Below the pieces are notes generated by a model. The model did not search any database, was not told the origin of the DNA, and saw nothing but the letters and a program-made list of their open reading frames with translations. A program made the translations under genes and the position numbers. A DNA stretch of 64,000 nucleotides from Solibacillus isronensis. GTDB lineage: Bacteria > Bacillota > Bacilli > Bacillales_A > Planococcaceae. Below are positions 8,862-18,375 of the stretch, piece by piece; positions within the stretch are counted from its first letter, which is position 1; every line of letters begins with the position of its first letter. Location of the stretch: the NCBI RefSeq assembly GCF_900168685.1, contig NZ_FVZN01000012.1:283344-347343 (forward strand), written 5' to 3'.

Positions 8862-9962
8862 TTAAAAGCTAATACTACTCATTAACCCTAAGTAGAGAGA
8901 TATTACACAGAAGGCACTCATTATAAATGCTATAACAGAAGAGACCTTCTTCAGAAACACCACTACCGTGAGAATTAAAAAACTAAAGGATAGTATTATA
9001 AACACGGACCCCAAAATGTTGAAATCCAAAACAGCGTGGATTGGATTGGTGATTACTCCGTTATACAATGCCTGAAAAACGTTCGATACTCCATTACCTG
9101 ACACGGTGGACTCTATGCTATGTGGTGGCTCTTGTTGTCCCAGAATGGCAGTTGCAGAGAAAATGAGTAAAAGGAATCCACTTTCAGCTTTGACCCAAGG
9201 TAGCGGGTTGATCTGCGGATCCAATTTAATTCTCCTTCTCATCCAAACTCCGTTAATAAATGCAAAAAGAACGATAGGAATAACAATTAGGTGTTTGATG
9301 AGTAGTGCCTGGCCGTAAGGTAGTAGCCAAGAATTTGCATACTCATTAAAATCAAGAACTAGTGTCATTAGGAACAATCCAGTACCAGTTATGACTAATA
9401 AGCAACTAATTGCAACTGGGGTAAACCATTTTAAAAAAGTGGACCAGTTTTGATGGTTTACGGAGAACCAGCTAATCACAATTAAGATTCCGACCCAAAT
9501 GGTTACGGCCAAGAAATGCAGGGTATGTGCAAGAAAACCACTCCACTCAGTTAGTGACGCAGAATGGCTAGCCCAACCTAGCGATAATACAAGTGCAAGT
9601 GTAAATACTATGGATACTATAAGGTGTTTTTTGCTAGTAAAGACAGAAAATATTGATACATAAAGATAAAAAATAGTAGAAAGGAAAAGAGTAACTGTCC
9701 ATGCTTGTCCTACTTCAAACCCACCAACAACGTTTTCTATCGTTAAATTCAATCCGATATCCACGTATAAAAACAGGATTAATCTAATAATAGGGAAAAG
9801 TGACAGGAGAACGATTCCTAAAATCGAGAGTTGTAACCATCTTTTACTGAATTTAATGGTGGGTCTATGATTAATTGGAATTAATGATAGAATGAACGAA
9901 CCCATTAATAAAGAAAAACATAGATCAAGAAGGGTTTCCGAAAAATAAATCCAAATCATCAT
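8862..9962 (-). CDS. copD: CopD-family copper uptake/resistance membrane protein (YcnJ-like C-terminal part)
   Basis: A 366-aa polytopic protein with about eight or more predicted helices. A stretch near the middle (HTLHFLAVTIWVGILIVISW) is the typical CopD helix with His and Trp-Val-Gly. In Bacillus YcnJ the CopC and CopD domains are fused; here they are two genes overlapping in an ATGA, the copC stop sharing bases with the first ATG (9960-9962). The ATG follows AGAGAGGG. A GTG eight codons upstream is less likely. Family role: copper transport across the membrane. Confidence 0.8.
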   Translation of the reverse strand: MMIWIYFSETLLDLCFSLLMGSFILSLIPINHRPTIKFSKRWLQLSILGIVLLSLFPIIRLILFLYVDIGLNLTIENVVGGFEVGQAWTVTLFLSTIFYLYVSIFSVFTSKKHLIVSIVFTLALVLSLGWASHSASLTEWSGFLAHTLHFLAVTIWVGILIVISWFSVNHQNWSTFLKWFTPVAISCLLVITGTGLFLMTLVLDFNEYANSWLLPYGQALLIKHLIVIPIVLFAFINGVWMRRRIKLDPQINPLPWVKAESGFLLLIFSATAILGQQEPPHSIESTVSGNGVSNVFQALYNGVITNPIHAVLDFNILGSVFIILSFSFLILTVVVFLKKVSSVIAFIMSAFCVISLYLGLMSSISF

Positions 9963-10501
9963 TTTTTCCCTCTCTTCAGTAACCAAAAGGAAGTTCCCAA
10001 CGCAACCATTACTAACAGAATTGCGGTTACAAATAAGAAATTGTTCGAAGTAGGGGCTTCTTTCTCAATATTTTCAACAATATGGTCACCATGTTCGGTC
10101 ATGTTTTCTTTTAAAATTGGTTCTGATGAAGCTTTAGCATTATTACCACCAGAAGTATCTACCGAAAATGAATACGAATTTTCAATAGGATGTCCATCTC
10201 CCCCTATTATTTTCCAATTAACTATGTATTTTCCTTCTTCTAATGGAGAGCTTAAGTTTCCAATCATATCTTTATTGTTGACTAGAATACTTTCCATAGG
10301 AATATCTTGTCCACTTTCATTAGTTAGCTTAAATGAACTTGTAACTTCAATAACCGTATTAAATGTTAGTGTCAAGGTGGATAAATTTTCTGTAATGACC
10401 TCTCCGTCATGAGGGACAGAACTCTCCAGATTGGAATGGGCTAAAACAGTTGGTGTGAATGTGAATAGTAATAAGAATACTGAAATATAAATTTTTTTCA
10501 A
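9959..10501 (-). CDS. copC: CopC-domain copper-binding extracytoplasmic protein
   Basis: A 180-aa protein with a signal peptide ending near VLAHS, so mature His1 is the N-terminal copper ligand usual for CopC. A beta-sandwich domain follows (SSVPHDGEVITENL ... WKIIGGDGHPIENSYSFSV), then a His-bearing linker (MTEHGDHIVENIEKE) and a C-terminal membrane helix with a basic tail. It starts at TTG with AGGAGGAG 8 nt upstream. CopC delivers or buffers copper outside the membrane for CopD. Its promoter is divergent from cadC. Confidence 0.88.
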   Translation of the reverse strand: MKKIYISVFLLLFTFTPTVLAHSNLESSVPHDGEVITENLSTLTLTFNTVIEVTSSFKLTNESGQDIPMESILVNNKDMIGNLSSPLEEGKYIVNWKIIGGDGHPIENSYSFSVDTSGGNNAKASSEPILKENMTEHGDHIVENIEKEAPTSNNFLFVTAILLVMVALGTSFWLLKRGKK

Positions 10502-10533
10502 ATTATATCTCCTCCTAGTGTTGATTTATTCTG

Positions 10534-10578
10534 ATTGTAACAGTTGCATTTACATATTCAAACACTCACTTGAATATA
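10534..10578 (-). promoter_or_regulatory. copC promoter overlapped by a CadC-type palindrome
   Basis: Minus strand TTGAAT (10556-10561) and TACAAT (10534-10539) with 16-bp spacing. The palindrome TATTCAA...TTGAATA at 10555-10578 covers the -35. This suggests that CadC, encoded divergently, could also control copC-copD. Confidence 0.5.
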
Positions 10579-10581
10579 TTA

Positions 10582-10640
10582 TTGACAAAATATTGTCTTT
10601 TGCATACACTAATATTAATAATCAAATGAATATTTGAATG
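10582..10640 (+). promoter_or_regulatory. cadC-cadA promoter and CadC operator
   Basis: TTGACA (10582-10587), 17-bp spacer, TACACT (10605-10610), then the palindrome TCAAATGAATATTTGA (10622-10637) between the start point and the ribosome-binding site. Same layout as the cadC promoter at 289-354. Confidence 0.8.
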
Positions 10641-10651
10641 AGGTGAATAAA

Positions 10652-11029
10652 TTGACAGAAATGATCAAAAAAGTACCGAAGGATATGTGTGAAATAACGT
10701 GTTTTGATGAAGAAATGGTTGAACGTGTTAAACCAAAAATGGAAGAAATGAATGGAGTAGAGCTTATTTTTAAAGCTTTATCCGATGCAACACGTTTGAA
10801 AGTCACATATGCCTTAACTCTTGAGAAAGAATTGTGTGTGTGTGACGTTGCAAACATACTTGGTACTACAACTGCAACTGCATCTCACCATCTGCGCTAT
10901 CTTCGCAACATGGGATTAGCAAAATATCGGAAAGAAGGAAAACTGGTGTTTTATTCAATTGTGGATGAACATGTTAGACAGTTAGTGAGTATTGCTCATA
11001 ATCATTCGAAAGAAGGTTGGAGCGAATGA
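10652..11029 (+). CDS. cadC: CadC, cadmium/zinc-responsive ArsR-family repressor
   Basis: 125 aa. It has the N-terminal Cys ligands in [10 protein letters not shown], the second pair in [12 protein letters not shown], the recognition helix [15 protein letters not shown], and the C-terminal Asp/His metal region [18 protein letters not shown]. That places it with CadC rather than ArsR. The TTG at 10652 is preceded by GAGGTG at a 6-nt spacing; a TTG six codons earlier lies inside the operator and is less likely. The stop overlaps the cadA start as ATGA, so repressor and pump are co-translated. Confidence 0.92.
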   Translation: MTEMIKKVPKDMCEITCFDEEMVERVKPKMEEMNGVELIFKALSDATRLKVTYALTLEKELCVCDVANILGTTTATASHHLRYLRNMGLAKYRKEGKLVFYSIVDEHVRQLVSIAHNHSKEGWSE

Positions 11030-13134
11030 CCGAAGAAAAAAATGTTTATCGATTACAAGGTCTTTCTTGTACAAATTGTGCTGCAAAGTTTGAAAAGAAT
11101 ATCCGTAATATTCAAACAGTTGAAGATGTACAGTTAAACTTTGGTGCATCTAAACTTACAGTTCATGGGGAAGCAACGATTGAGCAACTAGAAGATGCAG
11201 GTGCCTTTGATGGTATTAAGGTTGTACCAGAAAAACAAAAAGTACAGGAGAAAAAGGATCCTTTCTGGAAAAAAAGAGAAAATCAAACGACATTTATTTC
11301 AGCGGTATTTCTACTACTTGGCTACTTCTTCTCAACAGTATATGGAGAAGAAAGTATCCAAACAATCCTTACCTTCGGTGTATCCATCATAATTGGTGGT
11401 TACAGTCTGATCAAAGTAGGATTATTAAATTTAACAAAGCTTCAATTTGATATGAAAACATTAATGACAATTGCCGTAGTTGGTGCGGCCATCATTGGTG
11501 AGTGGGGAGAAGGAGCTGTCGTCGTTTTTCTCTTTGCGATAAGTGAAGCATTAGAAAGTTATTCAATGGACAAAGCGCGACAATCTATTCGTACGCTCAT
11601 GGATATAGCACCAAATACTGCGATGATCAAACGCGGGAAAAATGAATATGAAATAGCAGTTGAAGATATTCAAATAGGCGATGTCATGATTCTAAAACCA
11701 GGTCAAAAAGTTGCGATGGATGGCGAGGTCATTCACGGTCAATCTTCTATTAATCAAGCATCTATTACTGGTGAATCAGTTCCTGTTCTTAAAATGATTG
11801 GAGACGAAGTATTTGCTGGGACACTGAATGAAGAAGGCTCTCTCGAAGTTCGTGTGACAAAGCGTGTAGAAGATACGACGATTTCGAAAATTATTCATCT
11901 GGTGGAAGAAGCACAAGCAGAGAAAGCGCCCTCGCAACAATTTGTAGATAAATTCGCCAAGTATTACACACCATCAATTTTATTGATATCTTTCTTAGTG
12001 GCATTGTTCCCTCCCCTATTCTTAGGTGGAGAATGGAATGAATGGATTTATCGTGGTCTTGCGGTATTAGTAGTCGGATGTCCATGTGCATTAGTGATTT
12101 CAACTCCCGTAGCTATTGTAACAGCTATCGGAAATGCTGCAAGAAATGGTGTTTTAATTAAAGGTGGGATTCACTTAGAAGAAACAGGTCGTTTGAAAGT
12201 TGTAGCATTTGATAAAACGGGAACTTTAACAAAAGGAACTCCAGAAGTAACTTCAGTTGTTTCCCTATCAGAAATGAACAACTTGGAGATCTTACAGGTT
12301 TCAGCTTCTATCGAAAAGTTTTCCCAACACCCACTTGCTTCTGCTATTTTGAAAGAAGCTAAAAAAGAAAAAATTGAGTTATTACCAGTTGACGATTTCC
12401 AATCGATTACAGGTAAAGGAGCGAAGGCAACGATTGGTGACCAACTTATTTATATTGGAAGTCCCAATTTATTTAGAGAGACTATGTCTTTATCTTCTTC
12501 CATTGAAGATCAAGTAAAAGAGCAGCAACTGGACGGCAAAACGGTCATGTTACTGGGAACAGAACATGAAGTTAAAGGATTTATCGCAGTAGCGGATCAA
12601 GTGAGAGATAGTAGCTTCAGTGTTATCAAAAAACTACACAAATTGGGTATTCAAAAGACCATTATGTTAACAGGTGATAATCAGTCAACTGGAAGTGCAA
12701 TCGGCAGGCAATTGGAATTGACAGATGTGCGAGCGGAGCTTATGCCAGAAGACAAATTGAGTGTTATTAAATCACTCAGAGAAGATTATGGTAAAGTTGC
12801 TATGATTGGAGATGGTGTAAATGATGCACCTGCATTAGCAAGTGCGACTGTAGGAATCGCCATGGGTGGTGCCGGAACCGACACAGCACTTGAAACAGCG
12901 GATATTGCTTTAATGGCCGATGATTTAGAGAAACTACCATATACCATTGCTTTAAGTAGAAAAACGCTAAATATCATCTTCCAAAATGTTGCATTTGCTT
13001 TAGGATTAAAAGTGTTAGCTTTGCTATTAATAATTCCCGGTTGGTTAACATTATGGATGGCTATTTTTGCAGATATGGGCGCAACCTTAATCGTTGTTTT
13101 GAATTCATTAAGATTGATTCGAACGAAATACTGA
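11026..13134 (+). CDS. cadA: CadA, Cd2+/Zn2+ (Pb2+) exporting P1B-type ATPase
   Basis: A 702-aa P-type ATPase that uses ATP to expel divalent soft metals. In order it shows one heavy-metal domain with [11 protein letters not shown] (Cys15, Cys18), membrane helices, the actuator TGES, the transmembrane CPC metal site (GCPCALVIS), the phosphorylation motif [11 protein letters not shown] in SQHPLASAI, and the hinge [11 protein letters not shown]. Length fits S. aureus CadA (about 727 aa). The ATG at 11026 overlaps the cadC stop. A terminator follows at 13266. Confidence 0.95.
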   Translation: MTEEKNVYRLQGLSCTNCAAKFEKNIRNIQTVEDVQLNFGASKLTVHGEATIEQLEDAGAFDGIKVVPEKQKVQEKKDPFWKKRENQTTFISAVFLLLGYFFSTVYGEESIQTILTFGVSIIIGGYSLIKVGLLNLTKLQFDMKTLMTIAVVGAAIIGEWGEGAVVVFLFAISEALESYSMDKARQSIRTLMDIAPNTAMIKRGKNEYEIAVEDIQIGDVMILKPGQKVAMDGEVIHGQSSINQASITGESVPVLKMIGDEVFAGTLNEEGSLEVRVTKRVEDTTISKIIHLVEEAQAEKAPSQQFVDKFAKYYTPSILLISFLVALFPPLFLGGEWNEWIYRGLAVLVVGCPCALVISTPVAIVTAIGNAARNGVLIKGGIHLEETGRLKVVAFDKTGTLTKGTPEVTSVVSLSEMNNLEILQVSASIEKFSQHPLASAILKEAKKEKIELLPVDDFQSITGKGAKATIGDQLIYIGSPNLFRETMSLSSSIEDQVKEQQLDGKTVMLLGTEHEVKGFIAVADQVRDSSFSVIKKLHKLGIQKTIMLTGDNQSTGSAIGRQLELTDVRAELMPEDKLSVIKSLREDYGKVAMIGDGVNDAPALASATVGIAMGGAGTDTALETADIALMADDLEKLPYTIALSRKTLNIIFQNVAFALGLKVLALLLIIPGWLTLWMAIFADMGATLIVVLNSLRLIRTKY

Positions 13135-13265
13135 TTTGTATCAAGTAAATTATTTTAATTTCATTATGCAGTTAAATATTGCAATAAGAAATAAACTTTA
13201 AATAATGCAAACAATTTTTCACCTCTATAATAATTACAACAAAATGAATACATCATAACTAGAAA

Positions 13266-13298
13266 AAATCCATCTCTTCACGTTGATGAGATGGATTT
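13266..13298. terminator. Intrinsic terminator after cadA
   Basis: Perfect 11-bp arms AAATCCATCTC / GAGATGGATTT around an 11-nt loop. The remaining 13135-13413 shows no gene. Confidence 0.7.
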
Positions 13299-13413
13299 CC
13301 ATATTATATAGAGTGGCTTTTATATATTCCAAATAATTCTCGGCTATTCATCACAAGTTGTGCATAACTTAAAAAGTATTCAGCAGTTAATGTACTTGAA
13401 TGATGTAATCGCA

Positions 13414-13695
13414 TTAGCAGCTTGATTGTTCGTAGCCTAGTAATACTAAGCCAAGCTGGCCATTTTCTTCTTCTGCGTGAATCGTTACGTCTGTTAGCTG
13501 CTGGGCAATTTGTGGATCTACGGCGATTTCAATTCCTTCAACTCTCTCTACTGTATCAGCTTCCTGAGCTTGTGCAATTTCTGCACTTAAATTCATACCA
13601 CAACATCCAGCTACACCGTAAAAGCGCAATGTTGCACCTTCAGCTTGTGCTAATACTTGCTCTACAAATTGTTTACCTTCTGGACTCATCTTCAT
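13414..13695 (-). CDS. HesB/IscA-like small Cys protein at the end of the ars operon
   Basis: 93 aa. YGVAGCCGMNLSAEI and the C-terminal YEQSSC place the cysteines as in HesB/YneR-like members of the iron-sulfur biosynthesis superfamily, although the classic CGC end is reduced to a single Cys. The ATG (13693-13695) overlaps the arsA stop as ATGA and is preceded by AAAAGGGGAG. Last gene of the arsR-B-C-D-A unit. HesB-like proteins do occur in arsenic islands; whether this one binds arsenite or iron-sulfur clusters is unknown. Confidence 0.7.
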   Translation of the reverse strand: MKMSPEGKQFVEQVLAQAEGATLRFYGVAGCCGMNLSAEIAQAQEADTVERVEGIEIAVDPQIAQQLTDVTIHAEEENGQLGLVLLGYEQSSC

Positions 13696-15458
13696 TTTAG
13701 CGTCTCCCCTTTTAATGCATGTAATCCGTCTTTTCCAACTGGCGCTTCCTTCACCCAAGGAATCGTCACAAAACGGTTTTTGCTTAATTGTTTTACTTCT
13801 TCTATCCATTTAACCTCAGACTGCTGTTTTTGCATCAGTGTTGAGCTTGTTAGCGTAAGACCTGCAAATGATTGATTAACTACCCACCAATCGACATGTA
13901 AGCCTGCACGTGCTAAATCCTCTTGCAGTCGTGATGCTTCATAAACAGGTGTGGCTTCTGGTAACGTAATGATGGCTACACTCGTATAATGTCGATCACG
14001 TAACCGTGGTAATAAATTTGAAACAGCAACAGGTACTTCCCCAGCTGAACGAGAAATTTCCCTATGATAGCTTTCCGTTGCATCGAGCAGTAACAGCGTG
14101 TGCCCTGTTGGCGCTGTATCAATAATAATAACTTCATCTTGATGCGTTTCAACCAAATTCGCAAATGCTCTAAAGACCGCAATTTCTTCCGTACAAGGTG
14201 AAGCTAAATCTTCTTTTACAAAAGCGAGTCCGTCTTCATTCATTGTCTCACTTGCTTTTGCTAGCACTTCTGCTTCGTAATTCGCAATTTCTACTTTTGG
14301 GTCAATACGACTAACAGTTACACCATCTTGTTCCTCTTGAACAAATGTCCAATTTATATGGGCTGCGGGGTCTGTTGTTGTTAAGTGTACACGCATCCCT
14401 TCTTCGGCCAGTCTAAGAGCAATATACGAGGCAACGGTCGTTTTCCCTACGCCACCTTTCCCCATCGCAAAAATAATCTTTGGTTTACGTGCCACGTAGT
14501 CCGCAATCATTTCTTCAAGTTCTGGAGTATTTAGTGACGTTGGCTCATTCGCATTTGTCTGGAGCTTCGTATCCATCATCCATGCTTCCATTCGCTCAAT
14601 GTTTGATAAAGAATATGGTACAAACGGTAAGTAATAATGGTCAAATGCCTTTAATGGTTCTGGCATTTTTTTTAGCGCGACTGTTTGACGTTCATAAAAT
14701 GCCTTTTCAATCGGGTCATCACTTGCCGATTGTAGAAAGCCGTTAATAATTAATTGCTGATTACGCAAACCAATCTCAAATAATTCCTCTGATGCACGTG
14801 CTGCTTCTTTTAATGGATTTGTTTCAGGTCGTGTGACAAGCATCAGTGTTGTTTGCGCCTCATTCGTTAACTGTGCAACAGCTTGCTTATATACTTCTCG
14901 CTGTGGCTCAAGCCCTTTTAATGGACCTAGACAAGACGTGCCTGTCGTATTTTCATCTAAAAATGTTGACCATGCTGACGGTAACTGCAATAAACGAAGG
15001 GTATGGCCAGTTGGTGCCGTATCAAACACAATCGTATCGTACTGCTCTGTATACGCATCGTTTGTTAACAGCATTGCAAATTCATTAAAAGCGGCAATTT
15101 CAACAGTGCAAGCACCGGATAATTGTTCCTCCATATTTTGAATCACAACTTCCGGCAATTTCCCGCGATATGGACCAACCATTTGTTCCTTATAGCTTGC
15201 TGCTGCTTGCTCTGGATCAAGATTTAGGGCATAAAGATTTTCTGTACCATTTATTTTCGTGGGTTCATTTTTTAAGTCCTGACCAAATATATCTTGTAAA
15301 TTCGAAGCAGGGTCTGTGCTAATCAACAGCACTCTTCGTCCCTCTTTCGCTAACGCAATGGAAAGACTGCTAGCAGTCGATGTTTTCCCAACACCACCTT
15401 TTCCTGTAAAGAAAAGAAACGGTGTCTTCGGAAAATGCTCACGTGTAAAACGTTCCAT
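13692..15458 (-). CDS. arsA: ArsA, arsenite-activated ATPase
   Basis: 588 aa in two homologous halves, each with a deviant Walker A (TGKGGVGKTS near residue 18 and MGKGGVGKTT near 333) and the switch motif DTAPTGHTL. Cysteines in SGACTVEIA, TTGTSCLGP and ASPCTEEIA correspond to the three arsenite-binding thiols of the family. It energises the ArsB pore, accepting As(III) from ArsD. Its ATG overlaps the arsD stop (TAATG). Confidence 0.95.
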   Translation of the reverse strand: MERFTREHFPKTPFLFFTGKGGVGKTSTASSLSIALAKEGRRVLLISTDPASNLQDIFGQDLKNEPTKINGTENLYALNLDPEQAAASYKEQMVGPYRGKLPEVVIQNMEEQLSGACTVEIAAFNEFAMLLTNDAYTEQYDTIVFDTAPTGHTLRLLQLPSAWSTFLDENTTGTSCLGPLKGLEPQREVYKQAVAQLTNEAQTTLMLVTRPETNPLKEAARASEELFEIGLRNQQLIINGFLQSASDDPIEKAFYERQTVALKKMPEPLKAFDHYYLPFVPYSLSNIERMEAWMMDTKLQTNANEPTSLNTPELEEMIADYVARKPKIIFAMGKGGVGKTTVASYIALRLAEEGMRVHLTTTDPAAHINWTFVQEEQDGVTVSRIDPKVEIANYEAEVLAKASETMNEDGLAFVKEDLASPCTEEIAVFRAFANLVETHQDEVIIIDTAPTGHTLLLLDATESYHREISRSAGEVPVAVSNLLPRLRDRHYTSVAIITLPEATPVYEASRLQEDLARAGLHVDWWVVNQSFAGLTLTSSTLMQKQQSEVKWIEEVKQLSKNRFVTIPWVKEAPVGKDGLHALKGETLK

Positions 15459-15817
15459 TATTTATTCACTCCGATTGATAGACGAACTTTTGGCTTTTTC
15501 AAAAGCTCATCTTCACTTAATCCAGACCACTCAGCAAACTGAACTGTTGTCGGGTAATTACCCTTTAATACTAGTTCACCATCCACGAATGTCGCCGGCA
15601 AGCTATCCATTCCGTTATTCATCAATAAATCATTAACTGCTTTATTGTCGATAAACATATCCGGATGATTCGTTAAATTGAAACGTTCAGCTGACACGTT
15701 CGTATTTTTTAAGTTATTCATAATAAAAGACATGCGTAGTAACTCTGGATCGATTGCTGGTCCACATACACCTGTTGGACAACACATCGCCTGTTCAAAA
15801 ATTTCAATTTTCTTCAA
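15458..15817 (-). CDS. arsD: ArsD, arsenite metallochaperone
   Basis: 119 aa with the chaperone cysteines in MCCPTGVCGPAIDPEL (Cys11, Cys12, Cys17), which hand As(III) to ArsA. The start is the TTG at 15815-15817, since CGGAGGG lies 6 nt upstream; a GTG six codons earlier overlaps that site. Typical family length is about 120 aa. The C-terminal second Cys pair of the E. coli plasmid protein is absent, as in many Gram-positive ArsD. Confidence 0.93.
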   Translation of the reverse strand: MKKIEIFEQAMCCPTGVCGPAIDPELLRMSFIMNNLKNTNVSAERFNLTNHPDMFIDNKAVNDLLMNNGMDSLPATFVDGELVLKGNYPTTVQFAEWSGLSEDELLKKPKVRLSIGVNK

Positions 15818-15835
15818 GTCGATCCCTCCGAACAC

Positions 15836-16261
15836 TTATTTTTTTAATTCTTCGTTTACGAACTGCTCGATACGTGCACCGATTGCATCACGTACTTGTT
15901 GGAACACGGCCCATTTTTCTTCTTCTGTACCCGTAGCTTTTGCTGGGTCTTCAAATCCCCAATGTTCACGACGTACGCCTGGAGGGGTCATTGGACATTT
16001 ATCTGCTGCATCCCCACAAAGTGTTACGACTAATGTAGCTTTGTTCAAAATATCTGGGTTAATTAAATCTGACGTGTGGTGAGAAATATCGATACCTACT
16101 TCATTCATTGCCTTAATCGCATTTGGATTGACACCGTGTGTTTCAATACCGGCTGAATACACTTCCCAATCTTCCGGTAATAGCTTTTGTGCCCACCCAT
16201 CTGCCATTTGTGAACGGCAAGAGTTTCCTGTACATAAGAAATATAGTGTTTTTTTTGTCAT
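15836..16261 (-). CDS. arsC: ArsC, thioredoxin-coupled arsenate reductase
   Basis: 141 aa of the low-molecular-weight tyrosine phosphatase fold. It has the P-loop [15 protein letters not shown] (nucleophile Cys then CX5R) and the redox relay cysteine in [12 protein letters not shown], the arrangement of pI258-type ArsC. It reduces As(V) to As(III) for export, with thioredoxin regeneration; trxB upstream in the island fits. AAAGGAGT lies 8 nt before the ATG. Confidence 0.95.
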   Translation of the reverse strand: MTKKTLYFLCTGNSCRSQMADGWAQKLLPEDWEVYSAGIETHGVNPNAIKAMNEVGIDISHHTSDLINPDILNKATLVVTLCGDAADKCPMTPPGVRREHWGFEDPAKATGTEEEKWAVFQQVRDAIGARIEQFVNEELKK

Positions 16262-16279
16262 TTGAATAAACTCCTTTAA

Positions 16280-17575
16280 TTAAAAAATTAGTAATGAAAT
16301 GTAAAGTCCGATTAACGTAAAGATTAAGATGGGTACTGTTAATATAATCCCTGTTTTAAAGTACGTACCCCAAGAAATCTTTACACCTTTTTGAGATAGT
16401 ACATATAACCACACCAATGTTGCAAGAGATCCGATTGGTGTAATTTTTGGTCCTAAGTCTGACCCGATGATGTTTGCATAAATTAATGCTTCACGTAACG
16501 TACCATCTGTCGTCGTTTCAGCAATTGCTAACGCATTGACCATCACCGTTGGCATATTGTTCATAATTGATGATAGGAAAGCCGCAATAAAACCCATACC
16601 TACGGTTGCAGCAAATAATCCTTGCTCGGCTGTCCATTCAATCACGCTCGCTAATGCTGGCGTTAAACCTGCATTTCCAAGTCCGTAAACAACAACGTAC
16701 ATCCCAATTGAGAAGAATACGATATTCCATGGTGCGCCTTTCACGACGGCTTTTGTATCAACGACTGCACTTTGTCTTGCCATGAATAAAAAGAAAATCG
16801 CGACAATACCAGCAATAAGAGAAACCGGTACACCAATAAATTCACTTGAGAAATAGCCAACAACTAAAATTGCTAGTACAAACCAGGATAACTTGAACAT
16901 TTTCATATCTTTAATCGCAAGGCGTGGTTCCTTTAACATTGCTTCATTGTATTCACGTGGAATTGACTTGTTAAAGTAAATTAGTAGTACAACAATCGTT
17001 GCCACAAGTGAGAACAAGTTCGGAATAACCATGCGCGAAGCATATTCCACAAATCCAATGTCAAAGAAATCTGCTGATACGATGTTTACTAAGTTACTCA
17101 CGACAAACGGTAAACTCGTCGTGTCCGCAATAAAGCCACTTGCCATAATAAACGGGAAAATCATTTTTTCGCTAAACTGTAAATTACGCACCATCGCTAA
17201 CACGATCGGCGTTAAAATCAGTGCAGCTCCGTCGTTCGCAAATAATGCAGCAACGACAGCTCCAAGTAAGCTGACATACACAAACATTTTAACACCGTTG
17301 CCTTTTGCAGCACGTGCCATATGTAGTGCAGCCCACTCGAACAAACCAATTTCATCTAATACTAGTGAAATTAAAATAATCGCAATAAACGATAATGTGG
17401 CATTCCACGTAATATCAATTACTGCTCCGACATCGTTAAAATCAACAACACCAACAAGTAATGCGACGACAGCTCCAGCCATTGCCGACCAGCCAATATT
17501 CAGTCCCTTTGGCTGCCAGATTACAAAAATCAGTGTTACGATAAAAATGAGTGCCGCAATGACAAACATATTCAA
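16280..17575 (-). CDS. arsB: ArsB, arsenite efflux permease
   Basis: A 431-aa integral membrane protein with about 11-12 predicted helices, matching E. coli and S. aureus ArsB (429 aa). Recognisable blocks are [46 protein letters not shown] and [17 protein letters not shown]. It expels As(OH)3 alone using the proton gradient, or with ArsA as an ATP-driven pump. It lies directly between arsR and arsC in the same unit. Confidence 0.95.
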   Translation of the reverse strand: MNMFVIAALIFIVTLIFVIWQPKGLNIGWSAMAGAVVALLVGVVDFNDVGAVIDITWNATLSFIAIILISLVLDEIGLFEWAALHMARAAKGNGVKMFVYVSLLGAVVAALFANDGAALILTPIVLAMVRNLQFSEKMIFPFIMASGFIADTTSLPFVVSNLVNIVSADFFDIGFVEYASRMVIPNLFSLVATIVVLLIYFNKSIPREYNEAMLKEPRLAIKDMKMFKLSWFVLAILVVGYFSSEFIGVPVSLIAGIVAIFFLFMARQSAVVDTKAVVKGAPWNIVFFSIGMYVVVYGLGNAGLTPALASVIEWTAEQGLFAATVGMGFIAAFLSSIMNNMPTVMVNALAIAETTTDGTLREALIYANIIGSDLGPKITPIGSLATLVWLYVLSQKGVKISWGTYFKTGIILTVPILIFTLIGLYISLLIF

Positions 17576-17578
17576 TTT

Positions 17579-17893
17579 TTAACCCTCCACACATTCACAG
17601 TCAATTTTACAACCACATGTCCACTCTTCATTAATTGAAGCAAGTACACTCTGCATTAACGAAGTTTGATTTTCTTGAATTCGGTAATGCTTCCATGTAC
17701 CCACTTTGCGTTCTGTAATGATGCCTGCTTCTTTTAATTTACGTAAATGCTGACTCACAGCCGGCTGAGAAATATTAAGCACGTCCGTAAAATCACATAC
17801 GCAAACTTCCCCTTTTTTCAGACAGGCTAAAATGCGTAAACGATTGGCATCCGCCACAGCTTTCAACTGTTTTTCGATTAATTCAATCTCCAT
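17579..17893 (-). CDS. arsR: ArsR, arsenite-responsive repressor
   Basis: 104 aa. The helix with GEVCVCDFTDVL carries the Cys-x-Cys arsenite site and NISQPAVSQHLRKLKEA is the recognition helix. The C-terminus is unusually Cys-rich (EEWTCGCKIDCECVEG), giving possible extra ligands. The ATG (17891-17893) is preceded by GGGGGAAT; an upstream GTG at 17911 lies in the site itself. It heads arsR-B-C-D-A-HesB and its operator lies just upstream. Confidence 0.93.
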   Translation of the reverse strand: MEIELIEKQLKAVADANRLRILACLKKGEVCVCDFTDVLNISQPAVSQHLRKLKEAGIITERKVGTWKHYRIQENQTSLMQSVLASINEEWTCGCKIDCECVEG

Positions 17894-17907
17894 TTCTATT
17901 CCCCCTA

Positions 17908-17940
17908 TCACTATATAACAATATACTTATATTATAGTGG
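17908..17940 (-). promoter_or_regulatory. Putative ArsR operator before arsR
   Basis: Contains ATAACAATATACTTATATTAT, nearly identical to the box before trxB (19384-19404). AT-rich dyad of the type bound by ArsR, overlapping the likely -10. Confidence 0.6.
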
Positions 17941-17961
17941 AACAAAAACAGATTCAAGTTC

Positions 17962-18375
17962 CTATTGATACTTTTCTTCAAGTACACTCATTAATTCATC
18001 ACGTACATTGATTTTTTCACGAATTGTTTTCGTCATCTTCACAGCTTCCTTTAAATTTGCTGCTTTTCCTAATTCAAGTAATGTAGCAGTTGCAACGGCA
18101 CCTGTACGATTGCTCCCACTCTTACAGTGGAAATAAATATTTTGTCCTTCATGATACGCACTCACTACTTGATCGATTGCACGATAAACAGATTCATGTT
18201 GACCTTCAATTCCTTCAACAATTGGCAAATGAATTGCCTTTTCATGTAACACGTTTTCTTCACCACGTAAATCAATCACCAAATCAATTTTCTCATTTTC
18301 TAATACACTTGGTACATCCTCTGCACCACCAATATAAATACGTCCATCTACTAATGCATGATAATTTTTTTCCAT
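17962..18375 (-). CDS. Dual-specificity/tyrosine phosphatase-like protein in the ars island
   Basis: 137 aa with the active-site P-loop YFHCKSGSNRTGAVA (HCX5R) and a general-acid region DLVIDLRGEEN. This is the DSP/beta-lactamase-hydrolase-associated phosphatase type found in arsenic and sulfide gene clusters. It starts at ATG (18373-18375), sharing bases with the trxB stop (TAATG), so it is coupled to trxB. A role in arsenic chemistry is suggested only by location. Confidence 0.8.
   Translation of the reverse strand: MEKNYHALVDGRIYIGGAEDVPSVLENEKIDLVIDLRGEENVLHEKAIHLPIVEGIEGQHESVYRAIDQVVSAYHEGQNIYFHCKSGSNRTGAVATATLLELGKAANLKEAVKMTKTIREKINVRDELMSVLEEKYQ

Noticed and set aside
17031..17582. 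183-aa plus-strand open frame
   Set aside because: Shadow of arsB; composition reflects reverse complement of membrane helices.
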